64,000 nucleotides of DNA from Thermoanaerobaculia bacterium. Lineage in GTDB: Bacteria > Acidobacteriota > Thermoanaerobaculia > Multivoradales > J023. Positions 44,551-53,117 of the stretch are shown one piece after another. The notes beneath the pieces are model-generated. The model was given only the letters and a program-made list of their open reading frames with translations, had not been told where the DNA came from and searched no databases. The stretch covers positions 434,001-498,000 of the forward strand of contig JAUIJL010000004.1 in assembly GCA_030431255.1 (NCBI GenBank). Reading direction: 5' to 3'. Within the stretch, counting starts at the first letter, position 1, and the number at the start of each line of letters is the position of its first letter. The position numbers and the translations under genes are program-made.

Positions 44551-45789
44551 ATGGCGAATCCTCGCAACCCCACCATCCGCAAGGTCAAGCCTTCGCAGCG
44601 AATGCAGCGGATGCGCAAAGCCCTGAAGAGGCTGTGGACCCCCCCGGACCCGGATCTGGTGGACGCGGGTCTCAGGGGCGAATGGATGATCGCCGGCATT
44701 CGGCTGCTGATCGTGCTCGTGATCATGGCTCTGCCCCTGCACCAATTCCTTCAGTCGCCGACCGAGCAGAGCGGACAGGTGGTGCTGTGGGTGGCGGTGG
44801 CCGCCCTTGCAGAAGCGTTGGTGATCTATTCGGCGGTCATGCGCAGCTGGGGACGGGGCTGGATCGGATTCTTCAGCGGCATCTTGGATGTCTCCCTAGT
44901 GACCTTGAGCCTGTGGCTGTTTCTACGCTTGGACCGCCCCCTCGACGGGATCAACGACCTGGTGATTTTCCCCGTCTATCTGCTGGCGATCGGTGCCACC
45001 AGCCTGCGTTACGACTGGCGTATCAGCATACTCGCCGGCGTCACGGCTATCTTGCAATACGCCGCTTTGGTCCGGTACGCGGTTTGGGGCTGGGATCTCG
45101 ACAATCCCACACTGCAACCGATCCTGAGCCAAAACTTCAGCTGGGCTCTGCAGGGCGGACGCTTGATCCTGCTGGCCATGGCGACCGCCTTGGCCACCGC
45201 CCTGATCGTGCGTGCCCAAGAGCAGCGGAGCTTGTCGAACCGTGACCGCTTGACCAACCTGGCCAATCGCGGATTCTTCGATGAAAGCTTGACCCGCATC
45301 GGGGCCTTGGCCTCCCGCTCCGGTGAGCCCGTCGCCGTCGCCATGATCGACGTCGACCACTTCAAAAAATTCAACGATTCCTACGGCCACCTCGCCGGTG
45401 ACGTGGCCCTGTGCAAAGTAGCGGCCATTCTCGGGGAATCTTTCCGCACCACCGACTTGGTCGCTCGCTACGGCGGCGAGGAATTCGCTGGTCTATTCCC
45501 CGGCATGAGCCTCGAAGACGCCACCCGCCGCATGGAGCAGCTGCGGCAGACCATCGAGAAAACGAAGATTCAGGTCGACAGCTCGCGCACCGCCCAAGTG
45601 ACGGTCAGCGTCGGCATCGCGGTCTGGCCCCAAGACGGTGTCAATCTCTCCGAGGCCTTGGCCCTGGCGGACCTGAGGCTCTACCAAGCCAAGAATACCG
45701 GCCGAAACCGCATCGTCACCTCCGCGGACAGCGGTTATGGGGACCTTTCCGCCCATCCCGCGGCCTCCGGCCCCCGCATCGTGCCTTAA
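44551..45789 (+). CDS. diguanylate cyclase (GGDEF) with N-terminal membrane domain
   Basis: 412 aa. About six membrane segments in residues 45-225 (e.g. IRLLIVLVIMALPLHQF, VVLWVAVAALAEALVIYSA), probably a sensory membrane domain, followed by a GGDEF domain: SNRDRLTNLANRGFFDESL, MIDVDHFKKFNDSYGHLAGD and catalytic GGEEF (308-312). RTTD (299-302) is an RxxD inhibitory site five residues before GGEEF, so product inhibition by c-di-GMP is expected. ATG 44551; the frame is open from within the tRNA region, which is not coding. Convergent with the kinase gene. Confidence 0.94.
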   Translation: MANPRNPTIRKVKPSQRMQRMRKALKRLWTPPDPDLVDAGLRGEWMIAGIRLLIVLVIMALPLHQFLQSPTEQSGQVVLWVAVAALAEALVIYSAVMRSWGRGWIGFFSGILDVSLVTLSLWLFLRLDRPLDGINDLVIFPVYLLAIGATSLRYDWRISILAGVTAILQYAALVRYAVWGWDLDNPTLQPILSQNFSWALQGGRLILLAMATALATALIVRAQEQRSLSNRDRLTNLANRGFFDESLTRIGALASRSGEPVAVAMIDVDHFKKFNDSYGHLAGDVALCKVAAILGESFRTTDLVARYGGEEFAGLFPGMSLEDATRRMEQLRQTIEKTKIQVDSSRTAQVTVSVGIAVWPQDGVNLSEALALADLRLYQAKNTGRNRIVTSADSGYGDLSAHPAASGPRIVP

Positions 45790-45838
45790 CGGCCTGTGGT
45801 CATCCCTACGTCAGAAGCAATCGGTTTCATTGCGCAGG

Positions 45839-45857
45839 GGCGAATCTTGTATTCGCC
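45839..45857. repeat. REP-like hairpin between convergent genes
   Basis: GGCGAAT-CTTGT-ATTCGCC, a 7-bp perfect stem preceded by CAGG, in the 84-bp gap between the diguanylate cyclase and kinase genes. Similar GGGGCGAAT hairpins are scattered repeats in many bacterial genomes. Here it is a single copy and may end transcription from both sides. Confidence 0.55.
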
Positions 45858-45873
45858 TACTTAAGGGGGGCGC

Positions 45874-48870
45874 CTAAAGGCCATCCAACAATCGACGGAT
45901 TTCTTGGAAGTCACGGCTGGTGGGCCCTAGCTGGGCTTCGAGGGTCGAGGCGGCCGGCTCCAACAACGAGCGGGCGTCTGAAGCTCGACCTCGCTCGGCG
46001 AAACAACGGGCAATGCGCGCTTTGGCGTTGGCGGTATACCAGGAGTCGTCCTCTTGCCAGCTTCGAGCCAGCTCGAGCGCTTCGTCGAGTCGCGACGGAT
46101 CATCCGTGTCGCAGGCTTGCACACTCAAGACCTCGGCCAAGTCCAAGGGCACCACCTCTCTGGTCGATTCGAGGGGCCCCACCACCCGATCGGCGATCAA
46201 GACTCGGATACTGGGGTCACCCAAGGCGTTCATCCAGGTCACCGCGACCCGAGCGAGGGTCTGGGTCAGAGGGTGGTCTTCGGGCAAGAGCTGATCCTGG
46301 AGCTCGAAGAGCCGAAGAAGGTCGGCTTCGAGCCTCTCATCGCCGACCACCTCACCTTGGACCACCGTATAAGCCTGCGCCCCCAAGCGCGACTCGAGAG
46401 ACTCCGCCGCTCGGACAATCGGCTCGAAATCGGGGCCGAAGGCACCTCCGGCGAACGGCCAGGTGATCGGCCAGTGGGATCTGGCACAGACCCGAGCCAA
46501 TCCGAGACGATAGCTCTCACCCTCTCGGTGCTTGGCGGGATTCTGGGTGCCCCAGGCGTCGTAGAGCCGGATCACACGGCCGTAGGAATCGATGGGAAAG
46601 AAAGTCGCTTCGTCCTCGGAAATGGCGAGGAGGGTTCGGTGGCTTTCCACCAGCAACGGCTCGGCTTGCTCGAATTTGCCTTGTGCCGTCAAATTCTCCC
46701 CCAACATCGAGCGGGCAAAGGCCAGCTGAAAGCTGCCCTCCGGAAAGGTTTCGGCCAGCTCGTCGACCGCCTCTTTCAACCGGATCTCGGCGTCCGCGGG
46801 ACGTCCGTTGCGGGCCAACACCCCAGCCAGCTGACCGATCACCTCGCCGGTATCCGCGTGCCCCGGGGCCAGCTCCCGCCGCCGGATCTGCAATGCATGC
46901 TCCAACAACCCCTCCGACAAGGCTTCGTGGGGCGTGTACCAAAGGGAAAAGGCCCCGTCCATGCAGGTGTCCGCCACAACCGGCCATAACAGGTGTCCCG
47001 GGGGCAGGACCCGATTCGCGTGCTCGATGGCGTCGTCCAAAAGCTCGACGGCTCGCTCGAAGGGCTCCGGGTCCGGCGAGTGACCACCAGTCCTCATGGC
47101 GTCGATGAATCGATCCAAACGCTGGGCCAGCTCCGGTCGGCTACGGGCGATCAACCGATGGGCGGTCTTCCGGGCGGCCTGGGCGAGCTCAAAGGCGTCG
47201 GGTCGCTCCAAACGAAACAGCACGTGGGTCAAGGTCCACAAGACGTCGTAGCGCTCTTTCAGACTCCCGTCGTCGAGCTGATCATCGGGAATCACCGCCG
47301 GGCCCATCAAGTCCATGGATCGACGCAGGTGGAGCTCGGCCCGGGGCAGCTCGGCCAAGCTCTCGTAGGCTTGGCCGAGGGTGGCGTGCACCCGGCCCTC
47401 CGCCAAGGGTTGTCCAACGAAGAACTCCGGCACTTGGGCCGACGCTCGATCGAGCAGGGCGCGGACCGATAGGGCGGGATCGAGGGCCACCTCCGGATCC
47501 GCCAGGGTCAACGTGCGGACCAAAAAGTCCGTCACCCGGCGGGCGCGATCCGCTTCCAGCTGAGCAGCGTCCCGTTGCAACGAGGCCTCCCACAAACCAA
47601 CGCCGGTGCCGACGATGCCGCCGAGCAAGGTCAGCAGCAAAAGCACGCCGGCGGCGACGGCCGCGCGGTAGCGCACGAGCAGCTTCTTCAATCGATAAGA
47701 GCGGCTGGGCGGACCCGCGGACACCGGCTCGTCGTCGAGATGGCGTCGCAGATCCGCGGCCAGCTCGCTCACCGCCGGATAGCGACGACCCCGCTCTTTT
47801 TCTAAGGCCTTCATGGCGATCCAATCGAGATCACCCCTGAGCCGCTTGCTGAGCTCGGAGGCCTCGACTCGGCGACGTCGGGCGACCTCCACCGCATCCG
47901 CCGAGGTGGACACCCGGGTGGACGGACGCGGCGGTCGTTCCTCGCGCAAAATCCGCTGGATCTCCGCCAATCCCACCCGCGCCAGCTCCTCCCGCTCGAA
48001 CGGTGTGGAGCCCGTCAACAGCTCATAGAGCACCACCCCCAGGCTGTAGACATCGGCCCGTGTGTCGATATCCAGGGCAGAGCTCTCCGCCTGCTCGGGG
48101 CTCATGTAAGCCGGCGTGCCGACAAACCGATGGTAAGCGGTGAAGAGGGTCTTGTCGGTGAGCCGGCCGTGCATGGCCTTGGCGACTCCGAAGTCGATCA
48201 CCTTCGGGGCCGGGCCATCTTGGACCGACACCAGAATATTCGTCGGTTTGAGATCACGGTGCACCACACCCTTTTGGTGGGCGTGCTGAACCGCGTGGCA
48301 GACGTCCAAGAAAAGCTCAAGACGCTGCCTGGGATCCAGGCTCTCGCGGTCACAGTAGTCGGTGATCGGCAGGCCGCGCACCAGCTCCATGACGAAATAG
48401 GGACGGCCTCTTTCCGTCATGCCGCCGTCCAAGACCTTGGCGATGCCCGGATGATCCATCATCGCCAGGGCCTGACGCTCCGCCTCGAATCGGGCCACCA
48501 CCTCGCGGGTGTCCATGCCCACCTTGATGACCTTGAGGGCCACTTGGCGGCGCACGGGCTCGAGCTGCTCGGCCCGATAGACCAACCCGAACCCACCCTC
48601 ACCGATGGCTTCCAGAAGCTTGTAACGACCCACCGTGGAGCCGACCCAATCTCTTGGGTCGGCCGACTCCAAGGAGGGGCCCGAGCCTGCCATGGGATTC
48701 AAAGTCGGCCGCTCCAACGTTCCGCCGCGGTCCAAGTCCGCCAACATAGCCGACAGCCGCAGGCGCATCTCGGGCTCCGGAGACTGGGCGTCGAGGAAAG
48801 CGTCACGCTCCGACTCCGGCAAATCCGCCGCGGCCTGAAAAAGCTCTTCGAGACGTCTTAGATCGGGCAT
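45874..48870 (-). CDS. large Hanks-type Ser/Thr protein kinase with membrane segment and TPR-like region
   Basis: 998 aa. Kinase domain about 82-350: G-loop GEGGFG (90-95), VALKV (catalytic Lys), GVVHRDLKPTNILVS, VIDFGVAKAM (DFG), YMSPEQA. A membrane segment at about 385-415 (AVAAGVLLLLTLLGGIVGTGV) and a long helical repeat region (420-998) on the outer side. This arrangement is common in Acidobacteriota and Planctomycetes, usually next to an ECF-like sigma gene, as here: the sigma gene lies 34 bases upstream. It has GAGGTG before ATG 48870. Substrate unknown. Confidence 0.93.
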   Translation of the reverse strand: MPDLRRLEELFQAAADLPESERDAFLDAQSPEPEMRLRLSAMLADLDRGGTLERPTLNPMAGSGPSLESADPRDWVGSTVGRYKLLEAIGEGGFGLVYRAEQLEPVRRQVALKVIKVGMDTREVVARFEAERQALAMMDHPGIAKVLDGGMTERGRPYFVMELVRGLPITDYCDRESLDPRQRLELFLDVCHAVQHAHQKGVVHRDLKPTNILVSVQDGPAPKVIDFGVAKAMHGRLTDKTLFTAYHRFVGTPAYMSPEQAESSALDIDTRADVYSLGVVLYELLTGSTPFEREELARVGLAEIQRILREERPPRPSTRVSTSADAVEVARRRRVEASELSKRLRGDLDWIAMKALEKERGRRYPAVSELAADLRRHLDDEPVSAGPPSRSYRLKKLLVRYRAAVAAGVLLLLTLLGGIVGTGVGLWEASLQRDAAQLEADRARRVTDFLVRTLTLADPEVALDPALSVRALLDRASAQVPEFFVGQPLAEGRVHATLGQAYESLAELPRAELHLRRSMDLMGPAVIPDDQLDDGSLKERYDVLWTLTHVLFRLERPDAFELAQAARKTAHRLIARSRPELAQRLDRFIDAMRTGGHSPDPEPFERAVELLDDAIEHANRVLPPGHLLWPVVADTCMDGAFSLWYTPHEALSEGLLEHALQIRRRELAPGHADTGEVIGQLAGVLARNGRPADAEIRLKEAVDELAETFPEGSFQLAFARSMLGENLTAQGKFEQAEPLLVESHRTLLAISEDEATFFPIDSYGRVIRLYDAWGTQNPAKHREGESYRLGLARVCARSHWPITWPFAGGAFGPDFEPIVRAAESLESRLGAQAYTVVQGEVVGDERLEADLLRLFELQDQLLPEDHPLTQTLARVAVTWMNALGDPSIRVLIADRVVGPLESTREVVPLDLAEVLSVQACDTDDPSRLDEALELARSWQEDDSWYTANAKARIARCFAERGRASDARSLLEPAASTLEAQLGPTSRDFQEIRRLLDGL

Positions 48871-48904
48871 GGCACCTCGGCCCCAGCCCGTCGACACGTG
48901 CTGC

Positions 48905-49486
48905 TCATCGATGGCCGGCCGGATCCTGAGAGGCCAGCTCCGTTCGCAGCCACGATTTGATGAAACGCCATTCCCGCTCGACGGTGCCCACGGACACATC
49001 CAGCGCCTGGGCGGTTTCGGCGGTGGTCAGACCCGCGAAATAGCGCAGGTTGACGATCTTGCCCTTGCGCGGATCCTCGGCCTCCAACCGTTGGACCGCT
49101 TCGTCCACCGCCAGCACCCTTTCGTCCGGTGGCTCGACCCACGGATCCACCTCGTCGAGCCCGAGCCTTTGTTGGTCGCCGCCGTGGCGAAATCGAGCTT
49201 TGCGGCGGGCCTGCTCCACCAGGATTCGGCGCATCGCCAACGCCGCCGCGCCGAAGAAATGACCCCGGCCGTTCCAACCCGGATCGTCATGCCCCACCAA
49301 GCGCAAAAACGCTTCATGGACCAACGCCGTGGCTTGCAACGTCTGACCCGGCCTCTCGTTGGCCATGCGAGCCCTGGCCAAGGCCCGCAGCTCCTCGTAG
49401 ACCACGGGAAGCAGCTCCTCCGCCGCCAGCTCACCGGCGGCAGCGGCGTTCAGCATGCGGGTCAAATCCTCAGGAATCTCGGTCAT
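48905..49486 (-). CDS. ECF-type sigma factor (Acidobacteria/Planctomycetes-type family)
   Basis: 193 aa. Region 2: LPVVYEELRALARARM, ATALVHEAFLRLVG and HFFGAAALAMRRILVEQARR. Region 4 HTH: IVNLRYFAGLTTAETAQALD, VGTVEREWRFIKSWL. It resembles the sigma-70-like family often paired with a Ser/Thr kinase gene. No anti-sigma gene is visible; the kinase may be the controller. Starts within the end of glgB (17-base overlap); ATG 49486 was chosen by the family start, as the frame is open upstream. Confidence 0.9.
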   Translation of the reverse strand: MTEIPEDLTRMLNAAAAGELAAEELLPVVYEELRALARARMANERPGQTLQATALVHEAFLRLVGHDDPGWNGRGHFFGAAALAMRRILVEQARRKARFRHGGDQQRLGLDEVDPWVEPPDERVLAVDEAVQRLEAEDPRKGKIVNLRYFAGLTTAETAQALDVSVGTVEREWRFIKSWLRTELASQDPAGHR

Positions 49487-52211
49487 GCCCTTTCTTCCGC
49501 TTCTTGGTGCTCGCCTTGGCTTTGGCAGCTTTCGGCTTTCTTCGCGGTCGAGCCTCGGCATCGGCCCGGCTCGGCCCCGGCTCGTGGCCGAGGATCATCG
49601 CCGAAAGGGGAGGCAAGGTCAGCGTCAGCCGCTGCGCGCAATCGTCGAGGGGCTCGTCCTCGGTGACCCAGGCATCAGCGCGCGGAAAGTCGCTACCCCC
49701 AAAACGGGCGTCGTCGCTGGAAAGCAAAACGCGATAAGTGCCCGACATGGGAGCGCCCACGGAGTAGGTCTCGTGGGGCACGGGAGTCAGATTGAGCACC
49801 ACCAACAGATGCTCTCCCAAACGAGCACCGACCTTTTCATCTCTGACCTTTCCATCACCAGCGTCATCGGCCTTTTGATCGCTCGGCTTGCTTCGGCTCT
49901 CATCGTCCGGGCTCGTGCCCGCAGAGCTTTTATCGTCCAAAGAAAGCTCAACCGGTAGCGGATCGGCCCAGCGGACGAAGCAGAAGATCGACATGTCGCG
50001 ATCGTGGCAGGCGACCCATTGGAAACCGTCCTTCTGATGGTCCAGCAGCCAAAGGCTGGGGGCGTCGAGGTAGAGCTTGCCCAGCTCGCCGACGAAGTCG
50101 TGAAATTTCCGATGCTCCGGTTTTTCGAGCAGCTGCCATTCCAAGCTCGCCCCATGGTTCCATTCCCGGGGCGAGGCGAGCTCGCTCCCCATGAACAAGA
50201 GAACCTTGCCCGGGCGGGCGTATTGGTAGGTCAAGAGAGCTCTCAGGTTGGCGAATTTGCGCCAGGAGTCGCCGGGCATTCGACGATAGAGTGAGCCTTT
50301 GCCGTGCACGACCTCGTCGTGGGAAAGCGGATTGACGAAGGCCTCGCTATATTCGTAGACCATGGCGAACGTCAGCTTGTCGTGATGGTGAGGCCGGAAA
50401 AAGGGATCGATGCCGAAGTAGTCCAGGGTGTCGTGCATCCAACCCATATTCCATTTCAGGGTGAAGCCCAAACCGCCCTCGGCGACCGAACGGGTGATGC
50501 CCGGCCATGCCGTCGATTCCTCGGCCACCGTGAACCGACCGGGAAAATGCTCTTCGACCTGCCGATTGACGTCCTGGAGCAGGGCGATGGCCGCCAGGTT
50601 CTCTCGACCTCCGTGCTCGTTGGGCAGCCATTGATCCGCCTCGCGGCTGTAATCCAAGTAGAGCATGGAGGCCACCGCGTCCACCCGCAGGCCGTCCACA
50701 TGCAGCTCTTCCAGCCAGTACAGGGCGTTGGCCAATAGAAAATTCCGAACCTCGAAGCGACCGTAGTTGAAGATGTAGGTGCCCCAATCCGGATGCTCAC
50801 CGCGCCGGGGATCCTCGTGCTCATAGAGGGCCGTGCCATCGAACCGACCCAGACCGTGGGCATCTTTGACGAAGTGCGCGGGCACCCAATCGACGATCAC
50901 CCCCATGCCGTGACGATGGCAATAATCGACGAAGAAGCGGAAGTCGTCCGGCGTGCCGTAGCGGGAGGTGGGGGCGAAATAACCGGTGATTTGATAACCC
51001 CAGGAGCCGTCGAAGGGGTGCTCCGCCACGGGCAGCAGCTCCAGGTAGTTGAAGCCCAGGGAACGAGCGTGCTCCACCAACTTGGGAGCCAGATCCCGAT
51101 AGGTCACGGGCTGCTCGGCATCGTGATCCTTGAGCCACGAGCCTAGGTGTACCTCGTAGACGGCCATGGGCTCGCGCCGCACGTCCCGCCCCGGGTGGGC
51201 CGCCATCCATTCGTCATCCTGCCAGGCATAGGTGGATTCGAAGGTCCGTGACGCGGTCTGCGGCGGCACCTCGGCCCAGCGAGCCATGGGATCGGCCCGC
51301 AGCCAACGATTGCCGTGGGGGTCGAGAATCTCGAATTTATAGATCTCACCGGAGATCATTCCGGGAACGAAGATCTCCCACATGCCCGACGAGCCGAGCC
51401 GTCGCATGGCGTGAACCCGGCCGTCCCAACCGTTGAAATCCCCCACGACCCCCACTCTTTTGGCATTGGGAGCCCACACGGTGAACGACCAACCCGCTAC
51501 GCCGCTATGGCTCCAAGGACGAGCCCCCAAGCACTCCCAGAGCAGCAGATGGGTGCCCTCGCTGAAGTAGTAGAGGTCGTCGTCGGTGACGGAGACGGGA
51601 AACCGATAGGCATCCTCCTGCTCCCAAGTCTCCGCGGCGGTCTCCGCCTCTGCAGCCGTCTCGGCAACAGGGCCGGGCTCAGGGGAGCTGCCGGCCTCGC
51701 TCTCCGGCTGCTGCGACGAAAACCCATCGGTGACGTCGTGATGATCGCTCGCTCCGGAGCCCACACGACGAAAACGGACGCGGTATGGGGCGTCGGGATC
51801 CCCTCCTTCGAGCCAGGCAGCGAAGAGCCCGGGGCCGATCTCGACGGCCTCCAGCTCGGAGCCCGATGACCCCGCCAGAATCCACGCCGCGGACGCCTTG
51901 GGATGGAAGACCCTGATCACCACGCCAGGACGGCCCTCGAGCTCGGCGTCATGGGGGCCCAAGAACACATGAGGGTCACCGTGATCGCCGCGGGTGATCG
52001 AAAATCGATGCCCGGGCTCACCCACGAGCACGGATTCCAGCTTTTCGTCCAGCCGGCAAGCCGGTGGCGTCTTCCTGAGCTTCACTTCCGAGCTCGGCTC
52101 ACTGCCGGCGGATCCATCGCCAGTGGCTTCGCTAGGGGTCGATGGCTCAGAAGCCGCCGATTCTTCAAGCGCCGCTGATTCGTCAAGGGCCGCCGATTCT
52201 TCAAGCGCCAT
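49470..52211 (-). CDS. glgB: 1,4-alpha-glucan branching enzyme
   Basis: 913 aa, longer than usual (730). It forms alpha-1,6 branches in glycogen. Domains: an N-terminal extension (1-110) with 18-bp repeats; an N1/CBM48-like region (WSFTVWAPNAKRVGVVGDFN); and the GH13 barrel with DGLRVDAVASMLYLDYSR (nucleophile Asp511) and VAEESTAW (acid/base Glu564), 53 residues apart as in E. coli. A low-complexity Ser/Asp/Lys insert lies near residue 760-790 and the tail is basic (RPRRKPKAAKAKASTKKR). It overlaps bpt (11 bases) and the sigma gene (17 bases), giving one operon with both. No other glg gene is present. Confidence 0.95.
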   Translation of the reverse strand: MALEESAALDESAALEESAASEPSTPSEATGDGSAGSEPSSEVKLRKTPPACRLDEKLESVLVGEPGHRFSITRGDHGDPHVFLGPHDAELEGRPGVVIRVFHPKASAAWILAGSSGSELEAVEIGPGLFAAWLEGGDPDAPYRVRFRRVGSGASDHHDVTDGFSSQQPESEAGSSPEPGPVAETAAEAETAAETWEQEDAYRFPVSVTDDDLYYFSEGTHLLLWECLGARPWSHSGVAGWSFTVWAPNAKRVGVVGDFNGWDGRVHAMRRLGSSGMWEIFVPGMISGEIYKFEILDPHGNRWLRADPMARWAEVPPQTASRTFESTYAWQDDEWMAAHPGRDVRREPMAVYEVHLGSWLKDHDAEQPVTYRDLAPKLVEHARSLGFNYLELLPVAEHPFDGSWGYQITGYFAPTSRYGTPDDFRFFVDYCHRHGMGVIVDWVPAHFVKDAHGLGRFDGTALYEHEDPRRGEHPDWGTYIFNYGRFEVRNFLLANALYWLEELHVDGLRVDAVASMLYLDYSREADQWLPNEHGGRENLAAIALLQDVNRQVEEHFPGRFTVAEESTAWPGITRSVAEGGLGFTLKWNMGWMHDTLDYFGIDPFFRPHHHDKLTFAMVYEYSEAFVNPLSHDEVVHGKGSLYRRMPGDSWRKFANLRALLTYQYARPGKVLLFMGSELASPREWNHGASLEWQLLEKPEHRKFHDFVGELGKLYLDAPSLWLLDHQKDGFQWVACHDRDMSIFCFVRWADPLPVELSLDDKSSAGTSPDDESRSKPSDQKADDAGDGKVRDEKVGARLGEHLLVVLNLTPVPHETYSVGAPMSGTYRVLLSSDDARFGGSDFPRADAWVTEDEPLDDCAQRLTLTLPPLSAMILGHEPGPSRADAEARPRRKPKAAKAKASTKKRKKGHDRDS
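52155..52208 (-). repeat. three 18-bp tandem repeats at glgB 5' end
   Basis: Directly after the ATG, three 18-base units encode ALEESA-ALDESA-ALEESA; the first and third are identical and the second differs at three positions. The same unit size as in aroA. Confidence 0.92.
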
Positions 52212-52977
52212 AGTCCGGGCTTCCTAAGGTCGAGCGGGTGGTTGGGCGAGGGGTGGGATGCTCGACAGCGGGTGGTCTCCACCGGGCCTCCTCGTCAAAA
52301 CCCGGGCGACCGTCGAGCAGCTCGTGGGGTCGATAGCGGGATTTGTATCGCATGCTGACGTTGGGCTCGACCCAATACCCCAGGTAGACATACGGGATCC
52401 CCCGACGTCGCGCCAGCTCAATCTGCATCAGCACCGAGAAGACGCCGATGCCCCTCACGCGCTCGTCGGGTCTGTAGTAGCAATATACGGCCGACAGAGC
52501 CTCGGGCAAGATGTCCACGAGGGCCACGCCCAAAAGCCGGTCGTCTTTCATGTACAAGAGCTCGAATCCGAAGTCGTTCTTACCTTCGACGAAGGTCTGG
52601 AAGTAATGCCCCGCGGAGATGGTCTTGTCGCTCCAGCTGCGACGAAGGGCCATGTCCCGATGGTATTGCTCGTAGAGCTCCAAATGGGTGGCGCTCATGG
52701 AGACCGGCTGCAACAACACCTTGATGTCCTGATTCTTCTTCCAGGTCCTTTTCATGGATCGGGAAGGTGCGAAGCGCTCGACTTCCAGCCGCAAGCTGCG
52801 ACATTCCAGGCAGTCCGCGCAAATCGGACGGAAGAATGTGCAGCCGAACCGCCGCCAACCCCGCTGGAGCAACCTTTGATATTCCGCAGCCGAACAATCC
52901 TCGATCAACCGATAATCGGTTTTTGCGGTCATTCCCGGAATATAAGGACACTCGTGATCATGGACCACTTCGAACAT
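52201..52977 (-). CDS. bpt: aspartate/glutamate leucyltransferase (N-end rule)
   Basis: 258 aa. Transfers Leu from Leu-tRNA to proteins with N-terminal Asp/Glu, tagging them for ClpS/ClpAP. Recognised by the ATE/Bpt N-terminal block (CPYIPGMTAKTDYRLIEDCS; YQRLLQRGWRRFGCTFFRPI; CADCLECRSLRL) and the C-terminal GNAT-like block (VYCYYRPDERVRGIGVFSVL, PYVYLGYWVEPNVSMRYKSR). The Cys pairs are normal. The last 20 residues are variable. It is the first gene of the bpt-glgB-sigma-kinase run and starts at 52977. Confidence 0.93.
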   Translation of the reverse strand: MFEVVHDHECPYIPGMTAKTDYRLIEDCSAAEYQRLLQRGWRRFGCTFFRPICADCLECRSLRLEVERFAPSRSMKRTWKKNQDIKVLLQPVSMSATHLELYEQYHRDMALRRSWSDKTISAGHYFQTFVEGKNDFGFELLYMKDDRLLGVALVDILPEALSAVYCYYRPDERVRGIGVFSVLMQIELARRRGIPYVYLGYWVEPNVSMRYKSRYRPHELLDGRPGFDEEARWRPPAVEHPTPRPTTRSTLGSPDYGA

Positions 52978-53104
52978 GCGTCCATGCTATCGGATCCGGA
53001 CGATGGAGAAGCATGGTTTTCGGACCGTTCACGTTTGATAGGGTCTCAGCCATCGGCCCTTTGCTCTAAGCTCCGCGTTTGCTGAATCGGATCGCAATCT
53101 CGTC

Positions 53105-53110
53105 GAGGAG
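53105..53110 (+). promoter_or_regulatory. ribosome site for a GTG start
   Basis: GAGGAG lies 7 bases before GTG 53118; it decides between this start and an earlier in-frame TTG at 53079 that has no site. Confidence 0.7.
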
Positions 53111-53117
53111 ACCATCG

